A stretch of DNA of 64,000 bases from Calothrix sp. PCC 7103 (GTDB taxonomy: Bacteria; Cyanobacteriota; Cyanobacteriia; Cyanobacteriales; Nostocaceae): NCBI RefSeq assembly GCF_000331305.1, contig NZ_KB217483.1:167534-231533 (forward strand), read 5' to 3'. Every line of letters begins with the position of its first letter. Within the stretch, counting starts at the first letter, position 1. The notes beneath the pieces are model-generated. The model was not told where the DNA came from and did no database searches. It saw nothing but the letters and a program-made list of their open reading frames with translations. A program made the translations under genes and the position numbers. Below are positions 26,401-34,586 of the stretch, piece by piece.

Positions 26401-27647
26401 CTACCACGCAAGCGCCGTAATTCCCTCTGTACTTCTACTCCGCTGACATAGTTGTGGTCTAAATCTTGCCACAGTTGCTGTTGCAGTTTTCGAGCGCGAA
26501 TTTTAAATGAGTCGGCAATATTGTTATTAACTTCTAATAATGTCAGTGAGGTAAAGTCTCCCACTAATTGATTTACTTGGGGATGGAAGTTGAAACGATT
26601 GAATAAGGTAAGATTAACTGTAAAGTTGGAACTTTTACTCCAGTAGTTTAAGACATCAGCAAAAGTTGCTAACAATACTGCACTATTGGTCAGATTTGCT
26701 TTAGTCGCACGCTGTTTTAATTGAAGCCATTCTTGAACCTCTATTCGAGCGCTGTAACGCTTAAATTCCGGTTTTGTGATAGAAGATGGGTGTAATGCAA
26801 AAGGCAGTTCTGGTGCTGGTGGTAAATTGCGATTGAACCAATATTCCTGTGCTTTTTGATATTGTAGCGTGTCTTTGAGCGATAATTCTGTGAGAACGTA
26901 ATCCCGGAAAGAAATTTCTAGTGGTGGTAAGTAGGTTGACGGATTTTCATAGAGTTGTTGCCATTGTTGTAGCAGCAACATCATACTCAAAGCATCAGCG
27001 ATTATTGCATCAAAGCTTAAGTGGAGACGGGTTATTTTTTCATCTAATATTGTGGTGCGGATTTTGAATATAGGCCATTGTTCTGCTGGTAATACTTCGT
27101 GAGACATTTGTGAGCGAATTGCTTCTAGTTGCTCGGTTTTGCTAGGCGGTAGTTGGGAGCGTAAGTCTAGTACTTCTATGAAGTAGGGAGGTACTTTTTC
27201 CAGAATTTGTTGTTTGCCAGAGGCCAATACCACTGCCCTGAGCATATCATGGTGTTCAATTAATTTCTGCCATGCTTGGTTCAATCGTGGTATATCTAAA
27301 TCGTAGCAATCTAGTTCTATGTAACTATGAGTAGAAATATTACCCAGGTCAAAGTTTTGATTGCGACCTAGCCAGTAAGCTTGTTGAATATCTGTGAGTG
27401 GGAAGGGTTGATGTTTTTTTTCTGGGATAGGCACTAGTGCTTGCTGCCTGTGGGAGAGAGGAAAAGTATTAGGAATTGCAACACCGCTTTTGAGGAAGTT
27501 TATAATTTCTGATTTACGTTGCTTAATTTCACTTAATAGTGTCGGAGTTAATACCTCTTGAGGTGCCCGGTAGCACAGTTTACCATCGTCAGTCCACAAT
27601 TCTATATTTTTTGAAGCAAGATTTTGCAGAAACTCAGCTATGTTCAT
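23463..27647 (-). CDS. Thiazole-forming NRPS: docking-Cy-A(Ox)-PCP
   Basis: 1394 residues. TubC-type docking domain 1-55. A heterocyclization (Cy) domain spans about 75-500, with FDAIIADALS giving the DxxxxDxxS signature in place of HHxxxDG. The A domain starts about 540; its specificity positions read D-L-Y-N-L-S-L-I-W-K, the cysteine code. An inserted nitroreductase-like oxidase (McbC/SagB type, about 1030-1250, YPSAGNLYPVQVYLL) lies between the late A motifs, as in epothilone and bleomycin systems. The A10 piece (LTANGKLDRKAL) and PCP (DNFFSLGGDSLR) end the protein. It should condense and cyclise Cys to thiazoline and oxidise it to thiazole. Its start overlaps the FAAL-PKS stop by 4 bases. 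Confidence 0.92.
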   Translation of the reverse strand: MNIAEFLQNLASKNIELWTDDGKLCYRAPQEVLTPTLLSEIKQRKSEIINFLKSGVAIPNTFPLSHRQQALVPIPEKKHQPFPLTDIQQAYWLGRNQNFDLGNISTHSYIELDCYDLDIPRLNQAWQKLIEHHDMLRAVVLASGKQQILEKVPPYFIEVLDLRSQLPPSKTEQLEAIRSQMSHEVLPAEQWPIFKIRTTILDEKITRLHLSFDAIIADALSMMLLLQQWQQLYENPSTYLPPLEISFRDYVLTELSLKDTLQYQKAQEYWFNRNLPPAPELPFALHPSSITKPEFKRYSARIEVQEWLQLKQRATKANLTNSAVLLATFADVLNYWSKSSNFTVNLTLFNRFNFHPQVNQLVGDFTSLTLLEVNNNIADSFKIRARKLQQQLWQDLDHNYVSGVEVQRELRRLRGSTQLMGVVFTSTLGLNSLREDTSSSQLGEVVYGISQTPQVWLDHQISESDGALVFNWDVVEHLFPPGLIEDMFASYCNWLKQLANTDSAWSETHPQLLPQEQLTSIVAVNDTDTAVDQETLQGLFYKQVAVRSQQTAVITPHQTLTYEQLHQLANSLGRQLRLRGATPNTLVAVIMEKGWEQIVAVLAILMSGAAYLPISPDFPQERQRYLLEQGRVKLVVTQVQLEQNLSLPSGIECLHVSQEDLQAAELNLIETVQSPDDLAYVIYTSGSTGSPKGVMIDHKGAVNTILDINKRFGVRANDRVLALSALEFDLSVYDIFGILAAGGAIVIPEPQQCRIKDPAHWLELINAHQITIWNTVPGLMQMLVEHFSTKADRQVGDLRLALLSGDWLPVDLPEKVKSLYSNIQVVSLGGATEASIWSIFYPIDKVELNCQSIPYGKPLDNQRFYVLNQSMQTTPTWVSGELYIGGLGLAKGYWQDEEKTNNSFITHPFTGERLYKTGDLGRYLPDGNIEFLGRSDFQVKINGFRIELGEIEAALKQHPALKEAVVTSHHNQLVAYVVPQQETGNNLINSSEASAPEQLSGVLLNPIERTEFKLKQPGLRQFSSQAVTIDLPLASIDEVKNQAYLQRKSYCPFLNEPILLEYFSEFLSCLLQKNFDDFSLSKYRYPSAGNLYPVQVYLLIKPNAVCGLSPGIYYYEPQQHHLILVSEFGEIDPDIYGVNKSIFEQSGFSLFLIGKISAIAPMYGEMARDFCFLEAGHIGQLLMENSYKFEIGLCPLGSLEFARIQDKFELESNQILLYSFVGGKINLAQTKQVSSTQVSGAYKSISSLMHEYLKQKLPAYMVPSEYVILNTLPLTANGKLDRKALPVPNSTKSQSEIIYVAPRTPSEEQLAQIWSELLGVTQVGIDDNFFSLGGDSLRATQVISRIREIWKFEFPLQYLFEAPTVRNIVEYLEVAHKASKTSETSKFNKERVEI

Positions 27648-30600
27648 AACTCACCCTCTACTAAATTACCATTATTTGATGCAACTACTAATACAGATTC
27701 TTTTGATGTTGATGTAACTTTCGTGATTTGCTCTCTGATGTATGTCGCTAAATCGAGAGTGCTGAGTTTGTCCATGATTTTCATTATGGATACCTCTACA
27801 TCAAAAAAAGTTTGAACCCAATTCCTTAATTCGACTGCCATTAATGAGTCGAATCCCATATCGTTTAGAGGTTGATATAAATTTAATTGTTCAGTCGAAC
27901 CTAAATTCAGTACTTTCGCAATTTTTGATTTAAGGTAAAAGACCAATTCATCCTGGCTAATGCTCTCTACCGTATTTAAGAATTTGGGGAAAATTTTTGG
28001 CTTGGGTTGCCATTCTACTTGATAACACCAATCTTTGATAAGTGTAGAGTTTATTTCCTGTTGATGACATTTGACAAGAACAGACAATATTTGAGGTAAG
28101 TCTCTCCGAAGTGATTCATCGAGTTCTCCAGCTAACCGTTGGGCTAACGAATGTGTATCTCCTTGATACAATAACTGTATAATAGATGTCTGACTAAATT
28201 CTTTTGTATTTATGTTTTGGTCTGCGATCGTTTCTGGCAACCAGTAACGCTTTCTTTCAAAGGGATAAGTAGGTAAAGCAACTTTCTGGTGGTTGTAGTC
28301 TTTATCAAATCCTTTCCAATCAACAGACACACCACTTATATATAACAAGGCTAAACTTTGGAGCATTTGCTGCCAATCAGTTTGAGGCGAACGTAATGAA
28401 GGTAGCCACAACCCCATATTTTCTGGAAGACATTGACACCCTATACCTAACAAAACTGGTTTCGGTCCAATCTCTAAATATATTTCATAGCCATGCTGAT
28501 TTAAGCAGGTAATACTATCAACAAACCGGACTGGTTGGAGGATATGATTTAACCAATATTGAGGCGTACAAATTGTATCATCTACCCTTGTGCCAGTTAC
28601 ATTGGAAATGAGGGAAATTTGCGGGCGATTGTAAGTAACTTGATTTACTATCACCTCAAAATCAGTCAACATTGGCTGCATTAACGGCGAATGGAAAGCG
28701 TGAGAAACCTCTAGCTTTTTAAATTTAATTCCCTTGTCGTCAAGTTGGGCGCAAATCTCTCTAATTACAGGGGTCGCACCGCTGATTACTGTACTACTAG
28801 GACTGTTCAAAGCAGCGATAGCGACTTGCTTGGTTTTATCCTTAATTAAGGAATTTACCAAATCAGAGCCAGCCATCACCACCACCATCTCACCATTTTC
28901 AGGAAGACCTTGCATCAAGCGTGCGCGCTCGGCAATTAACTTTAGACCATCTTCCAGACTAAATACACCTGCCACACAAGCAGCAACATACTCTCCAACA
29001 CTGTGCCCCATAACGGCTGCTGGTTCAACACCCCAAGACTTCCATAATTGGCATAAGGCATACTCTAGGGCAAATAAAGCAGGTTGGGTATAAGCAGTTT
29101 TATCTAATTCTGAATCTTTTGATTTGGTATTTGGGTATATAATTTTTAGCAGGGAAGTTCCTAAATAAGGGTGGAGGATTTTATCGCAAAGTTCGAGAGC
29201 TTGCCGAAATATCGGTTGAGTTTCGTAAAGCTGGCGCCCCATATCTACATATTGCGAACCCTGACCAGTAAAAAGGAAAGCTATTTTCGGGCGCTTTTTA
29301 CCATCAATATGCCCACTCACTATTCCTATAGCTTCCTTACTATCGGCAAAAGCAAGAAGACGTTCCTGTAACTGTATGTTAGAATCAGCCACCACAGCCA
29401 AACGGTGTTCAAAATGCGATCGCCCTGTATTGGCGGTAAAGCAAACATCAGCTAGGGATACATCAGGATGATTAGCCAAGAAATCAGCGTAACGTTGTGC
29501 TAATTCTTGCAACCCATTCTCTGTTTTTGCGGAAAGAGTAAGAATGTGAAAAGGTCGTTCTATGGATTTTTTATTACTTTCTTCTGGCGCCTCTGACAAA
29601 ATAACGTGACAATTAGTACCGCCAAACCCGAAAGCACTTATCCCAGCGAAACGGCTTGAAGTTCCTGGGTTCCAAGGTTGATGCTGGGTTGGAATATTAA
29701 AAGTTGTCCCTTCTAAAGAGATATATGGGTTAAGTTCCTTAAGATGCAGATGAGGGGGAATTTCTTTATTTTGCAGTGCTAGTACAACTTTAATAACGCT
29801 AGCTATTCCAGAAGCAGCTTCCAAATGACCTATATTGGTTTTAACTGAACCAAGCCAGCAAGCTTGGTCTTTTTCACGTTGCATCAAGACAGCTTTTAAG
29901 GATTTAAATTCAATTGGGTCTCCCAAAGGAGTGCCAGTACCGTGAGCTTCAACATAGCTAATTTGGTTTGGTGTTAAGCCAGCATTTTGTAGCGCTTGGC
30001 GAATAACAGCTTGCTGGGAAGATCCATTCGGGGCAGTAAGTCCATTACTGCGGCCGTCTTGATTGACTGCCGAACCTTTAATAATCGCTAGAATTTTATC
30101 TCCATCTCTAAGCGCGTTGGAGAGACGTTTGAGAACCACTACACCACAACCTTCTCCACGAACATAACCATCCGCATTTTTATCGAAGGTCTTACAGCGA
30201 CCGTCAGCAGCCATCATTCCTGCTTGATCGAAAGAGATAGTTAGTTGGGGAGTGAGAATGATATTCACTCCTCCAGCTAGTGCTAGGTTGCATTCTCCTT
30301 GGCGCAAGCTTTGACAAGCCTGATGAACTGCCACTAAAGATGAAGAGCAAGCTGTATCTACTGCCCAGCTTGGACCCCGCAAATCTAGAATATAGGATAA
30401 ACGATTAGCGGCAATACTAAAAGCATTACCAGTTCCAGTATAGGCATCAAATTTAGTATTCAAGTCGAACTGTAACTGAGAATAATCAAAGTTACTAATG
30501 CCAAAAAACACACCTGTTTGACTTCCTGCTAACTTATCTGGCGCCTTGCCAGCGTGTTCTAAAGCTTCCCAGCTTACTTCTAGTAACAGCCGCTGTTGAG

Positions 30601-32971
30601 GATCCATACTTAAAGCTTCACGCGGGGATATTCCAAAAAACTGCGCGTCAAACCGATCCACTTGCTCCAAAAAGCCTCCATAGCAAGTATAATTGTCCCA
30701 ACGTGATGTGGGTACCTCAGTAATCGCATCAACTCCGTCGCGTAATAGCTGCCAGAAAGCATCTGGATTATTGGCTTTTGGAAAACGGCAACCCATTCCA
30801 ATGATCGCGATCTCTTCAAAATATTTCCCACTTTCAGTTTTAATTTTTTGGGGAGCAAAGTCTTCAGCAGAAGTTTCATCTGCTATATGTCGAGCTAAAC
30901 CTTCAAGGGTGGGATAATCGTATAGTAAGGTGGGAGAAAATTCGCGTCCAATCCATTCTTGTAGTTCACCCGAAATTCTCACTGCTGCTAAAGAATTTAA
31001 ACCGTATTGAGCTAGAGGTTGGCGAATATTTATCTCTACAGGTAATATTTGTGTGTGTTCGGCAATTTTTGCCAGTAGCCAAGCTTCGATCTCCTCTACA
31101 TTTTTAGATTTTGGTTGATTGTTTAGTGCTGGTAGTCGCTCGTTTACACTCTCCGAAGAGCTGGATGACAAATTATCCGTTTGCAGTTTTTGCCACAGAG
31201 ATTCTACTTCTGATTTCAGATGCTGAAAATAGTTTTTATATTGGGCATTTACACTCCAGTCTGCCACTACATCCAAACTGCCAGCCAAAAAACTATCTCG
31301 ACAAGCACTACGCTGCACTTTTCCAGAAGAAGTTTTTGGAAGCGTTGCAGTTTTAAGCAGCAAAATTGCGTAAGCCTGTAAATCGTGTTCTTCTGCCACT
31401 GCTTTTCTAATATTTCCTATTATTTCTTCAACATTTAATTTCCGCAGGTAAGTCCGCTCTACTTCCTGAACGATAACTAGCTGCTCAGAATCGTTGAAAT
31501 TGATACTAAAAGCAACTCCAGAACTAATTTTCAGGGCTGGATGACTGCTTTCTACAGTTAATTCAATGTCTTGAGGATAATGATTCTGCCCGCGAATAAT
31601 AATTACATCTTTTATCCGACCAGTAACGAACAACTCCCCATCATGCAAAAATCCCAAATCTCCTGTACGCAAAAATTGGCGCCCGTTGGCAGAATGACGC
31701 AATTGCAAGTGGAAAGTGTCTTGGGTCAAATCAGACTGGTTCCAATAGCCACCTGCAACAGAAGGGTTTGATACCCAAATTTCTCCGATTTGATTTTCTA
31801 AACATGGAGTTAAGGTTTCTGGCTCGACGATTAAAACTTCATTGTCCAAACACTCACCACAACCAACTATAGCCTTCGTCGTTGCGGATTGAATACTATC
31901 TACAATTACTACTTGATTTTGTTCGAGCGCAGCTTTATCAACATGCCTAACAATGGGCGAAGCTAATTTTTTACTACCAGAAATAATTAAAGTTGTTTCC
32001 GCCATCCCGTAGCAAGGATGAAATGCCTTCATGTTAAAGCCACAATCAGCAAAAGTACGAGCAAAAAGTTCAAGGGTTTCTGCGCGAATTGGCTCGGCAC
32101 CAGTAAAAGCTACTTCCCAACTACTTAGGTCAAGCTTAGACCTTTGTTCCTCTGTAATTTTGCGGCAACAAAGGTCATAAGCAAAATTAGGACCTCCACT
32201 GGTCGTAGTTTGATAGCGAGTAATCGCTTTTAGCCAACGTATAGGTTTTTGTATAAATGCTAATGCTGGCATTAAAACCATTGGAGCGCCTATATACAGG
32301 GGTTGCAGGATTCCTCCAATCAATCCCATATCATGGTAAACTGGTAGCCAGCTTACAACTTGACTATTGGGCGTATGAGCAAAACTTTTTTTAATCAGTT
32401 CGGAGTTGTGTAAAATATTGCCATGACTTACCATGACACCTTTTGGTCTACCCGTAGAGCCTGATGTGTATTGTAGAAAAGCGAGCGTCTCCAAAGTCAA
32501 GTTTGGTACGTGCCAATCAGAGGCTAGGTCAAGAGTAATATTATCCGTTGCTATCCACTTCAAAGAGCTAAATTCTGAATTATCTACTCTGCGGCTCCTA
32601 ATGAAATCTAACATCGCTTTCGTGGTGAGTGCGAATGTTGCTTGAGAATCGTCAACTATCGCCTGCAACCTCGACAAACTCTGATTCGGTCGCGGTGGAT
32701 AAGCGGGAACAGCCACAACAGAAGCATACAAACATCCAAAAAAGGCTGCTATAAAATCCAATCCAGGTGGGTAGAGTAGTAAAGCACGAGAACCGGCAGC
32801 ATTCATACTTTGAAGCTGAACTGCTATTGCCCTTGCTTGCTGGTCTAATTCTTTATAACTCAACTGTGCGGATTCTGTTTCCCCATCCTGCAAAAACGTA
32901 TAAGCTACCAAGTCTGGTTGATTTTGCGCTCTCACACTTAGCAGGTCTACTAAAGTTGAAAATTGATACAT
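27644..32971 (-). CDS. FAAL-ACP-KS-AT-ACP loading and extension protein
   Basis: About 1775 residues. A fatty acyl-AMP ligase (about 1-585, QYTSGSTGRPKGVMVSHGN) activates a fatty acid and passes it to the first ACP (about 630-710, YGLNSLAAVRIS). The ketosynthase (about 725-1150) has DTACSSSLVA, EAHGTGTPLGDP and NIGHLEAASG. The acyltransferase (about 1220-1530) has GHSVGEY and HAFHS, a malonyl-CoA signature. A second ACP (about 1660-1735, MGFDSLMAVELR) ends it. No ketoreductase, dehydratase or enoylreductase is seen, so a beta-ketoacyl chain is expected. The ATG at 32971 is preferred; an upstream TTG at 33007 would add 12 residues. First gene of the operon. Confidence 0.92.
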   Translation of the reverse strand: MYQFSTLVDLLSVRAQNQPDLVAYTFLQDGETESAQLSYKELDQQARAIAVQLQSMNAAGSRALLLYPPGLDFIAAFFGCLYASVVAVPAYPPRPNQSLSRLQAIVDDSQATFALTTKAMLDFIRSRRVDNSEFSSLKWIATDNITLDLASDWHVPNLTLETLAFLQYTSGSTGRPKGVMVSHGNILHNSELIKKSFAHTPNSQVVSWLPVYHDMGLIGGILQPLYIGAPMVLMPALAFIQKPIRWLKAITRYQTTTSGGPNFAYDLCCRKITEEQRSKLDLSSWEVAFTGAEPIRAETLELFARTFADCGFNMKAFHPCYGMAETTLIISGSKKLASPIVRHVDKAALEQNQVVIVDSIQSATTKAIVGCGECLDNEVLIVEPETLTPCLENQIGEIWVSNPSVAGGYWNQSDLTQDTFHLQLRHSANGRQFLRTGDLGFLHDGELFVTGRIKDVIIIRGQNHYPQDIELTVESSHPALKISSGVAFSINFNDSEQLVIVQEVERTYLRKLNVEEIIGNIRKAVAEEHDLQAYAILLLKTATLPKTSSGKVQRSACRDSFLAGSLDVVADWSVNAQYKNYFQHLKSEVESLWQKLQTDNLSSSSSESVNERLPALNNQPKSKNVEEIEAWLLAKIAEHTQILPVEINIRQPLAQYGLNSLAAVRISGELQEWIGREFSPTLLYDYPTLEGLARHIADETSAEDFAPQKIKTESGKYFEEIAIIGMGCRFPKANNPDAFWQLLRDGVDAITEVPTSRWDNYTCYGGFLEQVDRFDAQFFGISPREALSMDPQQRLLLEVSWEALEHAGKAPDKLAGSQTGVFFGISNFDYSQLQFDLNTKFDAYTGTGNAFSIAANRLSYILDLRGPSWAVDTACSSSLVAVHQACQSLRQGECNLALAGGVNIILTPQLTISFDQAGMMAADGRCKTFDKNADGYVRGEGCGVVVLKRLSNALRDGDKILAIIKGSAVNQDGRSNGLTAPNGSSQQAVIRQALQNAGLTPNQISYVEAHGTGTPLGDPIEFKSLKAVLMQREKDQACWLGSVKTNIGHLEAASGIASVIKVVLALQNKEIPPHLHLKELNPYISLEGTTFNIPTQHQPWNPGTSSRFAGISAFGFGGTNCHVILSEAPEESNKKSIERPFHILTLSAKTENGLQELAQRYADFLANHPDVSLADVCFTANTGRSHFEHRLAVVADSNIQLQERLLAFADSKEAIGIVSGHIDGKKRPKIAFLFTGQGSQYVDMGRQLYETQPIFRQALELCDKILHPYLGTSLLKIIYPNTKSKDSELDKTAYTQPALFALEYALCQLWKSWGVEPAAVMGHSVGEYVAACVAGVFSLEDGLKLIAERARLMQGLPENGEMVVVMAGSDLVNSLIKDKTKQVAIAALNSPSSTVISGATPVIREICAQLDDKGIKFKKLEVSHAFHSPLMQPMLTDFEVIVNQVTYNRPQISLISNVTGTRVDDTICTPQYWLNHILQPVRFVDSITCLNQHGYEIYLEIGPKPVLLGIGCQCLPENMGLWLPSLRSPQTDWQQMLQSLALLYISGVSVDWKGFDKDYNHQKVALPTYPFERKRYWLPETIADQNINTKEFSQTSIIQLLYQGDTHSLAQRLAGELDESLRRDLPQILSVLVKCHQQEINSTLIKDWCYQVEWQPKPKIFPKFLNTVESISQDELVFYLKSKIAKVLNLGSTEQLNLYQPLNDMGFDSLMAVELRNWVQTFFDVEVSIMKIMDKLSTLDLATYIREQITKVTSTSKESVLVVASNNGNLVEGEL

Positions 32972-33007
32972 TGTATAATTAATGACTTTTTCTATATATT
33001 TATGCAA

Positions 33008-33600
33008 TCAATGATGGGTTCAAATCCTCACTGATTGTAATTGGGGACTGCAAATTGTACATAGCACTTTTGTATAATTAATTACTTATGGCAAGTATTC
33101 ACCCAATTATATACACAGCCCAGATTTTTGACAAGTGAGAAAAGAAACTTGGGGTTAGCCAGATTTAGGATAACTTAAATTTATACATTGTAAAAAATCC
33201 TATGGGTGTGGCTGTTTTAAAAAGAGGAAGAGTGATACTAGACAACGATTGGCGGAGATGGTGGAGTAGGCAGTCGTTACATCGTGCTTTTAGATGAAGT
33301 AATTAACACGCTAACAAATCCGTTGGCGCCATCCAAGATTTATCGAACGGCAAGTTTTGCCGTTCGGTAGAGTAGCAACGTAAAGTATTTCATAGATATT
33401 AAATGAGTGCATTAAATTATCTTGCTTGTATTCTTGAGCGGCGCCGCGCATTACACATAAACAGATCAATCTTCGATAAAGGATTTCAGAGTAATGCTAT
33501 TTGAAAACCTTCGCATAAAGGCTTTTGCATCAATATTGTTTCTGTTCCTAGCTTGGTCATCTAAGCAATTTTCACCACCTGCCCACGCAACACCCAACCC
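33008..33600. repeat. Promoter side of the biosynthetic operon with repeat copy D
   Basis: No gene. The region upstream of the FAAL gene is AT-rich. Core palindrome CGAACGGCAA...TTGCCGTTCG lies at 33344-33366, 20 bases after a GGCGCC; a GGCGCCGCGC lies near 33440. I cannot identify the operon promoter with confidence. Confidence 0.5.
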
Positions 33601-33636
33601 CCTAAAATAATTATTTGGGGAATAAATTTGGGTTGT

Positions 33637-33929
33637 GTCCAAAATTTATCTACATAATCTCTATATTATTGATGCTGGACACCAAGATAGTAATCAGTAG
33701 GCATTTGCTGTATCTTCTAATTGCTACTTAAGCTGCCGTATTTATTTCCACTGTCTTGGACTCAGGATTATAGCGTTTTTTCCAAGTAGCGAAAATATCA
33801 TCACGCTTATCTTATGGTTTAATAAATCGATAAACTCTTTCCCTGTTACCCCTACTCCCAAATCGCCCAACATAGGATAATTTCAATCCCAACTTACTCA
33901 ATATTTTTTGAACAATCGTGATGGTGCCC
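33637..33929 (-). pseudogene. C-terminal remnant of a second CyRepA1 replication gene
   Basis: On the minus strand this encodes TITIVQKILSKLGLKLSYVG, RFGSRGNRERVYRFIKP, then a stop codon where the intact gene has Glu/Lys, then in the same frame KRDDIFATWKKRYNPESKT. It is homologous to the end of the intact gene at 34587 but diverged, and has a different C-terminal tail. A GTGTCCA...TGGACAC hairpin occurs after both copies (33637-33690 and 34535-34585). It stops abruptly at GGTGCC (33923), where a HAD fragment begins. Confidence 0.75.
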
Positions 33930-34249
33930 ACATAGCGGGCGCTCTTGACTTTGTGCAGAGTCTTCACAATTCGACCATGCATCGAATTGCCTACGCAACA
34001 GGCGGTTGGCGCGGTAAGGCACTACTAAAACTGTCGCTCTCAGGCTTTCCTGTGACAGGCATCCCACCGGCCACCTGCGATGACCATTTCCAGAGGAAGG
34101 AAATAATGAAGAGCGCGCTCCGGCAACTGAATGGTGTCTTTGAAACCGTTACTTACTATGGGGACGGACACTGGGATGCCGTCGCTGCCAAAGCGCTTGG
34201 GTGGCAGTTTGTTCCCGTTGGTAGGTACAAAGCTCAATGGGTTAACTAG
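33930..34249 (+). pseudogene. C-terminal fragment of a HAD-family hydrolase
   Basis: The frame reads DFVQSLHNSTMHRIAYATGG, then LLKLSLSGFPVTGIPPAT, HFQRKEIM, and FETVTYYGDGHWDAVAAKAL with LGWQFVPVG. The ATGGWR, DDHFxRxEIM and YxGDGxWDxxAAxxLGW steps are those of HAD phosphatase-like proteins (motifs II to IV). The N-terminal DxD nucleophile motif is missing. The fragment is joined head-on to the RepA remnant at GGTGCC. The open frame that starts in RepA sequence is fortuitous. Confidence 0.75.
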
Positions 34250-34367
34250 GTATGAACCGAGTCTAGCCTGACATGTCGGTCAACCAGACCCGCTACATTA
34301 TGCTGATTGGTACGAAAAATCCAAAACCTACGTAGGGCGTGCAAATGGCGCCCATATCAGTTGACAC

Positions 34368-34450
34368 CCTCAATTAACGTTTCAACAAAGTTTGGAGAAA
34401 CATAAAAGAGCAAGGTTCTGTCGAACGGCAACTGTTGCCGTTCGGAGTCA
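34368..34450. repeat. Dispersed palindromic repeat family, copy C
   Basis: Core CGAACGGCAAC-T-GTTGCCGTTCG at 34422-34444. It is preceded by the block CTCAATTAACGTTTCAACAA (from 34368) that also precedes copy B. Spacer sequence up to 34586 otherwise holds only the RepA 3' hairpin. Confidence 0.7.
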
Positions 34451-34586
34451 TCGTTTATTTGTACTATTTTTTGGCTCGTATTTTTAAAGGCGCCCAGATT
34501 CCCCCGTATATATAATTTGGGAGATTATAGGTGGTTGTGTCCAAAATATATCTGTATAGTCTCTTTATTATTAGTGCTGGACACGC

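Noticed and set aside
32972-33007. TTG start giving the FAAL-PKS 12 more residues
   Set aside because: The extension is AT-rich leader translation; FAAL proteins normally begin close to MYQFSTLVDLL, at the ATG at 32971.
33000-33050. A T-loop-like string GGGTTCAAATCC suggesting a tRNA
   Set aside because: The flanking bases do not form a proper T stem, and no anticodon arm, D arm or acceptor stem can be paired around it.
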